From a virus, in the IMG/VR virus record IMGVR_UViG_3300030380_004241, positions 1 through 51,886 of that record: a DNA stretch of 51,886 nucleotides; one strand, 5' to 3'. Below are positions 8,232 to 14,867 of this stretch, in pieces (positions within the stretch are counted from its first letter, which is position 1; every line of letters starts with the position of its first letter). The notes under the pieces were generated by a model that saw only the letters and a list, made by a program, of their open reading frames with translations, did no database searches and was not told the DNA's origin. The position numbers were made by a program, and so were the translations under genes.

Positions 8232-8302
8232 TATTGAAGTGCTGCTTTGATCAGAATGAAAACCAATGCCCCGACGATTGAGCCTATTGTTGCTGGATCC
8301 AT
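8231..8302 (-). CDS. 23-residue putative membrane peptide between exonuclease and polymerase
   Basis: This tiny frame begins MDPATIGSIVGALVFIL and ends KAALQ, a single hydrophobic helix with polar ends. Its ATG overlaps the exonuclease stop as TAATG (8300-8304), and its own stop overlaps the polymerase ATG in the same way (8229-8233). It fills the 68-bp gap exactly and lies in a frame different from the polymerase. The tiling at both ends argues for real translation, either as a product or as a coupling device for polymerase synthesis. There is no recognised family. Confidence 0.6.
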   Translation of the reverse strand: MDPATIGSIVGALVFILIKAALQ

Positions 8303-8835
8303 TAGATGTGTCCCTCCTTTTTGTACCATTCAATTATGCGCACAGTTGCTTCAACGTCATTGATTGACCTGTGCGCTCCGTCAATCTTAGTTCCAAAAAG
8401 CTCCTCATGTATATCCCCGAGCTTTTTCTTTTTGCCCCAAACAGACTCACCAACCTCAACTGTGCAGATGTGATCATATGGCCATGGGAACTTTGTCAGC
8501 TTGTCAAGTCGTTCCAATTCAAACTTTAATATCTTGCGATCAAAAGGCAAGTTATGAGCGACGATTGTTTTCTCACCCAAAAAGAAATCACAAAGCCTGT
8601 AGTAACTAGCTATGAATGGCTTTTCATCTTTCAACATCTCGTCTGTGATGTTTGTGATCTTGATAATCTGCGGATCAAGCTGGTGCCCAGGATTGCAGAA
8701 GAACTCCAACCTATCAACTTCTTTCAAATCATCGTCGAGCTTGATAGCACCAAACTCAATGATGCGAGGTTGAATGTCTAGGTCAGAACCTTCGGCTTTG
8801 GGCAAACCTGTGGTCTCTAGGTCAAACACTATCAT
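8302..8835 (-). CDS. DnaQ-like 3'-5' exonuclease (DEDDh)
   Basis: The 177-residue protein opens with FDLETTG (Asp5, Glu7), then IIEFGAI, the second motif AHNLPFDRK and the third motif AHRSINDVEAT with the His and final Asp. These are the four acidic residues and general-base His of DEDDh exonucleases. It stands upstream of the family C polymerase and a membrane peptide, all tightly coupled, so it most likely proofreads for that polymerase, replacing the lost PHP activity. Its start lies inside the upstream gene's 3' end (14-bp overlap). Confidence 0.9.
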   Translation of the reverse strand: MIVFDLETTGLPKAEGSDLDIQPRIIEFGAIKLDDDLKEVDRLEFFCNPGHQLDPQIIKITNITDEMLKDEKPFIASYYRLCDFFLGEKTIVAHNLPFDRKILKFELERLDKLTKFPWPYDHICTVEVGESVWGKKKKLGDIHEELFGTKIDGAHRSINDVEATVRIIEWYKKEGHI

Positions 8836-9190
8836 CTTGTTCCCCTAGCTTGTTTGAGTCCAGAGCTTCAAGCATGAATGAATACACACCTGTGTCATGA
8901 ACCGAGTCAATAGTGCTCTCGCTGACGTTTGGCCAGTTCTGAGCATATCGGGTCAACTTGGCAACGATCATATTGACGATCCCGAATCTGTTCCAATCCT
9001 CAACTGTTTTAAGCTGAATGCCTTTGGGGAACAGAGCAGTCATGACCTGACCATGGGTCAGGTAGTTGTCGCCATATTGCTTGTTGCGTTGTTTGAATGT
9101 GCGAAGAGCTTCCTCGATGCAATCAATCGGGTGTTTGTTCTTCAGACTCTCTTTGCTCGTATCCTTCTTGACGACCTTTTTCCGTGCCAT
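8822..9190 (-). CDS. MazG/DUF6378-like putative nucleotide pyrophosphohydrolase
   Basis: Starting at the ATG preceded by AAGGAG at 6 bases gives 122 residues; an upstream frame to 9229 is less likely. The N-terminus is Lys-rich. The body reads ALRTFKQRNKQYGDN, then VNMIVAKLTRYA and DSVHDTGVYSFMLEAL, which is the helical pattern with spaced acidic residues seen in small phage proteins related to MazG. Relatives hydrolyse nucleoside triphosphates, which would fit its place among nucleotide and repair genes. The catalytic set is not fully clear, so the enzyme call is tentative. It overlaps the next upstream gene by 68 bp. Confidence 0.6.
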   Translation of the reverse strand: MARKKVVKKDTSKESLKNKHPIDCIEEALRTFKQRNKQYGDNYLTHGQVMTALFPKGIQLKTVEDWNRFGIVNMIVAKLTRYAQNWPNVSESTIDSVHDTGVYSFMLEALDSNKLGEQDDSV

Positions 9191-9380
9191 GTTCTTCTCC
9201 TTCCTCATATCCTTTTTCATAAGCCTCATCTATCTTGGCTTGTATTTCTTCTTCAGGTATGCTTGCTCTGTCTATCGCATCTTTCAACTGGTCAAGCAAT
9301 GTTGGTCTGATGTCAAATATGCGAGCAACCTTTTCCCTGTTAACTTCTATGTCGTTCCCGATTATCCTAATATCAACCAT
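9123..9380 (-). CDS. Small hypothetical charged helical protein
   Basis: This 85-residue protein was not recognised. The first 30 residues look like a compact alpha/beta start (MVDIRIIGNDIEVNREKVA). The rest is a strongly charged helix rich in Glu, Lys and Gly (EAYEKGYEEGEEHGTEKG). The start at 9380 overlaps the stop of the HAD gene as TGATG and has CAGGAGA upstream; a start at 9410 would run deep into the HAD gene. The 3' part overlaps the MazG-like gene by 68 bp, an unusually long same-strand overlap. Confidence 0.55.
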   Translation of the reverse strand: MVDIRIIGNDIEVNREKVARIFDIRPTLLDQLKDAIDRASIPEEEIQAKIDEAYEKGYEEGEEHGTEKGRQEGYEQRESEEQTPD

Positions 9381-9814
9381 CAGAAATCTCCTGGAGCTAC
9401 TTGCAGACAAGTGAGACCTTCACCTCTCCACATATCAACGACTGACTGTCTGTCCTCAAGCACGAACCAAATGTCTGACTCTTCAATGTGCTTTTGCATC
9501 AACTTCAGTTTACAAAAGTCATCAGACGATTGATCGTCAGCAGGTCTCATGATTAGCCTGTCACAAGGCACATCGTTCAGCCTCAGCCACTTGGCTGTGT
9601 CTTTGCGATGGCTCTCATCACGAGCAGTCATGATAACGATCTCAACCTCCCCACTGTGAAGTGCACGCAAAATGTTGCAGACATTTTCAATCGGCTTGTC
9701 GTTGATGCCTGCGGCATTGAATGCTTCATAATCACGCTCTTTGTAAAACTTCAAGCGATGCCCATAGTCGGAAAGTGTGCCATCAAGATCACATATGATT
9801 ATACGCTTGCCCAT
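9380..9814 (-). CDS. HAD-superfamily phosphatase
   Basis: The 144-residue protein has HAD motif I CDLDGTLSD with nucleophile Asp9 and acid/base Asp11, motif II IVIMTARDES, and a late acidic motif FVLEDRQSVVDMWR. Length and motifs match the phosphatase half of T4-type polynucleotide kinase and small phage 5'-nucleotidase-like HADs. The substrate could be a 3'-phosphate DNA end or a nucleotide. GGAGG stands before the ATG. It lies in a run of overlapping nucleotide and repair genes. Confidence 0.85.
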   Translation of the reverse strand: MGKRIIICDLDGTLSDYGHRLKFYKERDYEAFNAAGINDKPIENVCNILRALHSGEVEIVIMTARDESHRKDTAKWLRLNDVPCDRLIMRPADDQSSDDFCKLKLMQKHIEESDIWFVLEDRQSVVDMWRGEGLTCLQVAPGDF

Positions 9815-10308
9815 GCTGGTGCCTCCGTATATTTGTATGTCCCGTTTTGAATGTGACCGATCTTCTCACCGACATAATAGTTGCGGTAAGACTGAACAGG
9901 GTCATCGACCTTGTATTGATCTGGCATGCCCAAATGAGGAGCAGTCAGGTCAGCAAAAGGTATGTTGTTGGGCAACTTGTTAAGGGCAGGGATCAGCGAT
10001 GCATGCTTGTGGTTGACTGGCTCTTTTTTCTTTGAGCCATAACGCTGATAATATTCCTTGGCGAGTTGCGTGACCATAACCAGAAGCCAGTTGTAGTTGG
10101 CTGCTGACTTCCTCACCCACTTTGAGCAAGGGTGGTTCTCGTAACCCATCGGGAACATGCCGACCTCGTCAGCATACTCATCGCCATCCAAGAACCTATG
10201 CGCACAACAAAGCATGAGCACAGACTCTGATATCATCTTATAAGAGTGCACGTCGCAGTGCATCTTTGCAGCGACAACAGGGTCGTCATCTAAGTAAAAT
10301 ATGTTCAT
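9799..10308 (-). CDS. Pyrimidine-dimer DNA glycosylase-like protein
   Basis: The 169-residue protein begins MNIFYLDDDPVVAAKMHCDV, then SYKMISESVLMLCCAHR, HPCSKWVRKSAANYNWLL and EYYQRYG. This pattern (YLDxDP, HC(D)xH/Y, HPxxxW, NYxWL) is shared by a broad phage family often annotated as pyrimidine dimer DNA glycosylase. The C-terminal GMPDQYKVDDPVQSYRNYY is also typical. Repair of UV damage would be useful to a phage in sunlit water, but activity has not been shown for most of this family. The TGAGAAAGGAAA leader precedes it. Confidence 0.7.
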   Translation of the reverse strand: MNIFYLDDDPVVAAKMHCDVHSYKMISESVLMLCCAHRFLDGDEYADEVGMFPMGYENHPCSKWVRKSAANYNWLLVMVTQLAKEYYQRYGSKKKEPVNHKHASLIPALNKLPNNIPFADLTAPHLGMPDQYKVDDPVQSYRNYYVGEKIGHIQNGTYKYTEAPAWASV

Positions 10309-10358
10309 CTCATTTTCCTTTCTCAGTATGTTTACTTTACTCTTTTTGAGTTGTCAGA

Positions 10359-10658
10359 TCAAGCCTTCATCCCGAGAATCTTCTTTACACGACGAATCAC
10401 TTTATTGGCGAATGACACAGCTTCTTGAGTTTGCTGATACATCGCTTCAAGCTCTTTTTCTCTCTTTGGAGCTGGTGCTCTGGCGACGATGTTCTCTTTG
10501 GGCGATGGCTCTTTTTGATACAAGATGTATGAAAGCTGATTCTTAGTCAGCCCGAGCTTTTTCCCTATTGTGCTGTGGCTCTCACCAAGCTGTTTCATGT
10601 AATGAGCTTTATTGATTGTCTCTTGCTTGTATGAAGCTGAAAAACTTTTTTTAGGCAT
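10359..10658 (-). CDS. Helix-turn-helix DNA-binding protein
   Basis: The 99-residue basic protein has a homeodomain-like helix-turn-helix (QETINKAHYMKQLGESHSTI then KKLGLTKNQLSYIL) at about 10-45, a Pro-rich linker and a coiled-coil-like C-terminus. The domain order resembles transposase-type or phage regulator HTH proteins. TAGGAGGT gives a strong ribosome site. It is one of few candidate regulators in the genome and could read the conserved promoter repeats, but that is a guess. Confidence 0.7.
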   Translation of the reverse strand: MPKKSFSASYKQETINKAHYMKQLGESHSTIGKKLGLTKNQLSYILYQKEPSPKENIVARAPAPKREKELEAMYQQTQEAVSFANKVIRRVKKILGMKA

Positions 10659-10667
10659 TGATACCTC

Positions 10668-11312
10668 CTATTTGTTGAGTGCTTTGTACATTGATGGTGC
10701 TGCCCACTCAGTTGGGGTCAGGAAAGGCAAAGCCCAAGGGTGGACTTTTGTTACCTCTGCGACCATGAGTTTGAACACCTCTTGGTATTCACCTTGCGCT
10801 CTGGGCGACAGGCGAGACTTAGCCATCTCACTCAGTGTGCGCAGGTTGAATTTGGCAACGATGTTGGTATGAATGTTTGTTGGCAAAACGCCACGCGCAT
10901 CTTCAGCAGGAACAATGTCACGCAGTGCTTGGTAGGCTTCATTGATCTGCTTCATCGCATCATCATACAAAGCCTTGGCAACCTCATTCTCAGAGATGCG
11001 AGGTGGCGTGTAATATCCGAAGCCATGCATGTCGACTGTGCGTTGGGACTGCTGGGCATATGATGCTTGACGTGTTCGCACGAACTGATGGGTGAATCCT
11101 CTGCTGACATCACGGATGTTGAATGTGTAGTCAATGAACTCCCAAGATGAGCGGATTGTCTTGAGCATGTAGTCAAGCTCCTCCTGCTTTTTCTCCTCAG
11201 TCCATTCAGAGACCTTTGCGTAGGCATCTTCATCATTCATGAGGCGAGTGTTCTTCGTGAAGATGAGCAGGTTCACTGCATCATCGGTGTAATTTATAAG
11301 TTGGACTTTCAT
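10668..11312 (-). CDS. thyX: Flavin-dependent thymidylate synthase ThyX
   Basis: The 214-residue protein has the ThyX signature around residues 79-91: RTRQASYAQQSQR, which is RHR-x7-S with His replaced by Thr, then HGFGYYTPP. The FTHQFVRTRQAS context is as in other phage ThyX proteins. The enzyme makes dTMP from dUMP using FAD, NADPH and methylene-tetrahydrofolate. It sits next to a FAD-binding oxidoreductase and near a MazG-like and a HAD gene, forming a nucleotide supply group. A variant of the leader (CTCAGAAAGG) precedes the start. Confidence 0.93.
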   Translation of the reverse strand: MKVQLINYTDDAVNLLIFTKNTRLMNDEDAYAKVSEWTEEKKQEELDYMLKTIRSSWEFIDYTFNIRDVSRGFTHQFVRTRQASYAQQSQRTVDMHGFGYYTPPRISENEVAKALYDDAMKQINEAYQALRDIVPAEDARGVLPTNIHTNIVAKFNLRTLSEMAKSRLSPRAQGEYQEVFKLMVAEVTKVHPWALPFLTPTEWAAPSMYKALNK

Positions 11313-11313
11313 G

Positions 11314-12258
11314 TTATTCTCCTTTCTGAGAGTGCATCAAACGAGCATAGTCCGAACTTGCTCGTATGAATTTTTCAACGTGCTGGATGTCTTCAACAAC
11401 ATCGTCCAGCAACAGTTGTCGCCAAGTCGCAAAGCGACCGACTGAATAAATATTATACTTGGTTGTCATCTCAAAGATGAATTGCTTTCTCAGCTCTTCA
11501 TTGATGGGTTCAATCTTGCCATACTTTTGGCTTGACTGTTTCATTTCAACAAGCTGATCAGGCTTGATTCCAAAGTCCTCAATCAAAGTAGTCATGATGT
11601 GTGGACCAATGCTTGTGTCAGGCTTGCGTATGAATTCAGAGATGACAATATCACCGATGACCGATATCCTGTAAAAAGGAACAGTTGGGTCGGGATAGTA
11701 GATAGTTTGATAAACATCACAATTTGGCGATTCAATGCGAGCCTTCTGAGTCCATATCTCTTTGTGTGGCCACTCAGGCACATCTTTCCAATTCATTATC
11801 TTCATGAGTGCTGGCATGGGTATGGTCGAGATGATGGGTCTGTGAGATTCCCACTCTCTCAACTCCTCAATCTCCTCAAGACTCAGCTTGCGCAAGTAAT
11901 CAATATTGCAGTTGCGAGCCATTTGATTTATCAAGTCCCATGGTGCGATGTATCGCTCAACAGGGTCAAGATTGTTGATTGACCTACTCAAGATCGAGCC
12001 TGTCACCTTTTGAGAATAAAGATTGCTCAAAAACAAATTTGGTTCAGTCAAAGTCTTGCCATCGTATTTTATAGCCTTTTGAACTTTGACCTTTTTGAAA
12101 GGGATGGCACACGCAGTGCCAACCCTGTCAGTTCTGAATCGGAGCAAAGCACCATGATTGTTTGGCAAGTCTTTTTGTGCTTCACATATGGTTGGCTTAA
12201 AGCTCCTCAGCATATTGCCTGCTAGCAATCCAGCCAGCCCTGCTCCGTATATCAGCAT
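11314..12258 (-). CDS. FAD-dependent oxidoreductase of unknown substrate
   Basis: The 314-residue protein begins MLIYGAGLAGLLAGNML, a Rossmann GxGxxG dinucleotide-binding loop, followed by the acidic end of strand two (TICEAQ). No membrane anchor or covalent-flavin motif is seen. The rest has conserved-looking Arg/Trp/Tyr positions but no family I can name. It overlaps the upstream gene and lies directly before thyX. It might reduce or oxidise a nucleotide, base or flavin linked to ThyX, or modify DNA or tRNA. The flavin-binding call is firm and the substrate is unknown. Confidence 0.8.
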   Translation of the reverse strand: MLIYGAGLAGLLAGNMLRSFKPTICEAQKDLPNNHGALLRFRTDRVGTACAIPFKKVKVQKAIKYDGKTLTEPNLFLSNLYSQKVTGSILSRSINNLDPVERYIAPWDLINQMARNCNIDYLRKLSLEEIEELREWESHRPIISTIPMPALMKIMNWKDVPEWPHKEIWTQKARIESPNCDVYQTIYYPDPTVPFYRISVIGDIVISEFIRKPDTSIGPHIMTTLIEDFGIKPDQLVEMKQSSQKYGKIEPINEELRKQFIFEMTTKYNIYSVGRFATWRQLLLDDVVEDIQHVEKFIRASSDYARLMHSQKGE

Positions 12259-12554
12259 ATGTTTAGCTCCTCACGCTTTTTGTTCTTCACTGCATAGAAG
12301 CCTTTTTTAGTCAGACCTTTGTCCATGTAGCTTTCTCGGTTGTCCATCCAGTGACCATACAAAACCTCATCAGTCTTTTCAATCAACTCTGGGTTTGCGT
12401 TGCCACCATGCTTCATAAGTTGGTCTCGGAGAATGCGGAGCAACTCATGCTGCTCCTTTTCTGCATTCATGAACCAAGTTTGATTGAGTCCTTCCCACAG
12501 CATGAAAACCTGCTTGGGGGTCAGATTAAGTTTGCAGATCCAACCCGAACTCAT
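12252..12554 (-). CDS. Hypothetical helical protein
   Basis: This 100-residue protein was not recognised. It reads MSSGWICKLNLTPKQVFMLW, then a run of helices with many Glu/Lys and a basic tail. The start at 12554 overlaps the upstream stop as ATGA; extension to 12590 would overlap 40 bp and lacks a ribosome site. The stop overlaps the FAD gene start. Its close coupling to the FAD enzyme suggests a shared pathway. Confidence 0.65.
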   Translation of the reverse strand: MSSGWICKLNLTPKQVFMLWEGLNQTWFMNAEKEQHELLRILRDQLMKHGGNANPELIEKTDEVLYGHWMDNRESYMDKGLTKKGFYAVKNKKREELNIC

Positions 12555-13123
12555 CCTGAGACCTCTGCGTAGCCTTTGTTGATGTCCCAAGCAAGATCCT
12601 GACGACGACCACCTTGAGCGATGTAGGCTTCATAGCTCACAGGCTCACCAGCATTGATCAGGATGCCCATGGAATGGAAGCCATGAGTGTTCTGACGACG
12701 AGGGTTCTTGTCAACAAGACACTTGATCATCTTGCCTTCAAAGCCAGAGTTGCGACCACGCTTCTTGGGTGCGTCTGCAGTTTTGACGTGAACCTCAACA
12801 TCATTCCGCTGCTCAGTATTCATTTGTTTCTCTCCATTGAGTTTTTCAAAAGGTGTCTCTTCAATTGGCAGAGACTCAGCCAACTTCATTATGCGCTTTG
12901 AACCTGCGCGAATGTCCGAAAACCTTTTAACCACACCACTCCCAATCAAACGAGCATTGTCGTTGAAAACTGCGACGAGGCGTTGGTGGGTGGTGTTGCG
13001 GTTTTGGGCAAGCTCCTCAGGTGAGGAAAAGACTACCAACCCATTGCCCATCTGACGAGCTACACGCTCAGAGCTGAACGCACGGATGGTATTTTTCTTG
13101 TAGTCAATAGCGAATGCTTTCAT
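12551..13123 (-). CDS. Hypothetical protein, first gene behind promoter copy C
   Basis: The 190-residue protein was not recognised. Residues 1-90 look folded (MKAFAIDYKKNTIRAFSS, QRLVAVFNDNARLIGSGVVK). A Lys/Arg-rich linker (KKRGRNSGFEGK) at about 118-130 is followed by a short domain with HGFHSMGILINAG and GGRRQDLAWDINKGYA. The leader TTGAGAAAGGAAA lies 10 bases before ATG, so early strong expression is likely. The Lys-rich linker could bind nucleic acid. Confidence 0.65.
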   Translation of the reverse strand: MKAFAIDYKKNTIRAFSSERVARQMGNGLVVFSSPEELAQNRNTTHQRLVAVFNDNARLIGSGVVKRFSDIRAGSKRIMKLAESLPIEETPFEKLNGEKQMNTEQRNDVEVHVKTADAPKKRGRNSGFEGKMIKCLVDKNPRRQNTHGFHSMGILINAGEPVSYEAYIAQGGRRQDLAWDINKGYAEVSG

Positions 13124-13172
13124 TGTTTCGTTTCCTTTCTCAAATCAGCCAGAACTTTCCTGACTGTCCCAT

Positions 13173-13245
13173 TACTATGCGCCAATTTGTCACAAAAGGC
13201 AACAAAGAAAGTGATTTTTCTTTTCAGTATTTTCAAAGACTTATA
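13173..13245 (-). promoter_or_regulatory. Leftward early promoter region, copy C
   Basis: On the minus strand TTGCCT (13202-13197), an 18-base spacer and ATAGTA (13178-13173) match copies A and B in spacing. The upstream part CTGAAAAGAAAAATCACTTT is identical to copy B over 20 bases. The spacer keeps the outer GCC/GGC pairs of the palindrome. It precedes the 12551-13123 gene and fills most of the gap to the UvrD-like gene. Confidence 0.62.
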
Positions 13246-13258
13246 AATTTTTACGAAA

Positions 13259-14719
13259 TTAAATTGCATAGTGCCTCAAACTTTTTGGCCTTACGATGAA
13301 CAAGTTTTCTTTCGCTCTGGTCAATGCAACATACCAGACTCTGTTCTCTTCATCTGTGTGAGAGTTCTCCCAACTTAGCCGACCCATGTCCGTAGCCAAA
13401 ACAACATTGTCAGCTTCACCACCTTTGGACTGGTGGATGGTTGAGATGCTTATGCGAGGCTTGTCAGAAAACTTTTCGCCATTGCGCAAGCATGACCTTA
13501 AATATTCTCTTTCGTCTGGGGCAATGCCTTTGAGCATGCTCATCCAATCAAAGTTCTTGGCATCCTCAGGCAGACCCAAGTCTGTCATTTTGTAAGACTC
13601 TTGGCGAACTAGGTTGACAGTAAACCCGAAAAACTGTTTCACATTTTTGGCTTCATGAAGTGAGACTGATTGACCTTTGCGCAACCTTTCCCAAGTCATG
13701 ATCGCACGAGTCTCATCTGACTCAAGAGAGTGCTTGCCGTTGTAGGTGTATGCGAAGCCTTGTTGCCGAACTGCTTGCTGAAACCTGTTCATGAGATATT
13801 TACTTCGGCTCAAACACATCCAACTTCCATTGCCTGAAAAGTCTATCTGCTGTTCATCAGCCACATAGTCAACTGTGCCTTCATCAGTTCTTGGTCGCCA
13901 TGGCTTTGGGTAACGATGCCTGATGCGACTCACAACTTCTGCAGCCAACTTGTGGACTGATCTTGGGATGCGATAGCTTTGAGGCAGAACCATGCGGTCG
14001 CCTTTCAAAGTCAAAAATTTATTAACGTCTGCACCTGCCCAGCCAAAGATGGCTTGGTCGTCATCGCCAGCAATATAAACTTCCTCAGCACCCTCAGCTG
14101 CAATAATAGCCATTTTGTATTGAAGAGAGCTCAAGTCTTGAGCCTCGTCAAAAATGCAAATGTCAACAGGTAAAGGTGATGCGTACTTTTCCAACATGTC
14201 AGTGAAGTCCAACAGCCCATTTTCACGCTTGTAAGTTCTGAGGGCAGTGTCGTACTGTTTCACTGCATGCAAGGTCAGGTCATTAATGTTTGTTAGGTTG
14301 TGTTGTGTTTCAAGATCTCTCAGCCCAACCCTCGCCAAAGATTCAATCCTTGAACATTTGTCACCAAGCCCATCGCCAGTGTGAATTCCTAAGTCCTCAT
14401 CGTAGATGCCTTTGAACTCAACACCCAAAGCTCTGCCTAACTTGCGATAGTGTGCATTGGTCATAACCTCGTCTCTTTGCATGCCCAGCTCTCTGAATGC
14501 TAAAGAGTGTAGTGTTCTGAAGTAAGGAAACCTTCCCTCATCAAAACCAAACTGAGCCATCGCCCTTTCTTGGGCTTCGTATGCAGCTTTGCGGGTGAAA
14601 GCCAGATACGCTATTCTCTCAGGAGGAATCCCACGAGCTAGTGCGTCTTCGACTATGCGAAGCAGAGTTGTGGTTTTGCCTGTTCCTGGAGGTCCAAGAA
14701 TTATTTGTACTCTTCTCAC
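13259..14719 (-). CDS. UvrD/PcrA-like SF1 helicase
   Basis: From a GTG start at 14719 (preceded by GAGAAAGGAAACGAAA) the protein has 486 residues. Motifs in order: Walker A LGPPGTGKTTT, Ia YLAFTRKAAYEAQ, II IFDEAQDLS, III IAGDDDQAIFGWAGAD, IV-like LPQSYRIP, V ISTIHQSKGGEADNVVL and VI VWYVALTRAKENL. This is a full SF1A 3'-5' helicase, shorter than UvrD (about 720). It is probably the main unwinding enzyme or a repair helicase, as no DnaB-like gene is present. The longer reading to 14761 lies within the zinc-ribbon gene and lacks a ribosome site. Confidence 0.92.
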   Translation of the reverse strand: MRRVQIILGPPGTGKTTTLLRIVEDALARGIPPERIAYLAFTRKAAYEAQERAMAQFGFDEGRFPYFRTLHSLAFRELGMQRDEVMTNAHYRKLGRALGVEFKGIYDEDLGIHTGDGLGDKCSRIESLARVGLRDLETQHNLTNINDLTLHAVKQYDTALRTYKRENGLLDFTDMLEKYASPLPVDICIFDEAQDLSSLQYKMAIIAAEGAEEVYIAGDDDQAIFGWAGADVNKFLTLKGDRMVLPQSYRIPRSVHKLAAEVVSRIRHRYPKPWRPRTDEGTVDYVADEQQIDFSGNGSWMCLSRSKYLMNRFQQAVRQQGFAYTYNGKHSLESDETRAIMTWERLRKGQSVSLHEAKNVKQFFGFTVNLVRQESYKMTDLGLPEDAKNFDWMSMLKGIAPDEREYLRSCLRNGEKFSDKPRISISTIHQSKGGEADNVVLATDMGRLSWENSHTDEENRVWYVALTRAKENLFIVRPKSLRHYAI

Positions 14720-14867
14720 TTTCGTTTCCTTTCTCAGAAAGCACATGGTGACATGCGCCACATTTTATTTTGGTCGGCTCTTTTTTCCAGATCCTTCCAC
14801 GAGTCATTGCACCGCAGAAGTCGCAGCTTATGAATGAGCTGTAATATCTTTCATACTCATCGCTCAA
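14619..14867 (-). CDS. Small zinc-ribbon protein with TTG start
   Basis: The 82-residue frame has two Cys pairs, SCDFCGAM and IKCGACHHVL, forming a zinc ribbon in the first 45 residues, then a Ser/Arg-rich tail. The TTG start overlaps the primase stop (TTGA) and has GGAGG 7 bases upstream, so translation is well supported. The last 101 bases overlap the helicase gene, so the tail is probably an unstructured by-product of that overlap. Zinc ribbons next to primases often help bind DNA; here that is inference. Confidence 0.6.
   Translation of the reverse strand: MSDEYERYYSSFISCDFCGAMTRGRIWKKEPTKIKCGACHHVLSEKGNESEKSTNNSWTSRNRQNHNSASHSRRRTSSWDSS

Noticed and set aside
8232-8333. N-terminal extension of the DnaE-like polymerase to 8333
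   Set aside because: The added residues are polar and unlike the family, there is no ribosome site, and it would run through the tiny membrane-peptide frame. The TAATG start at 8231 fits better.
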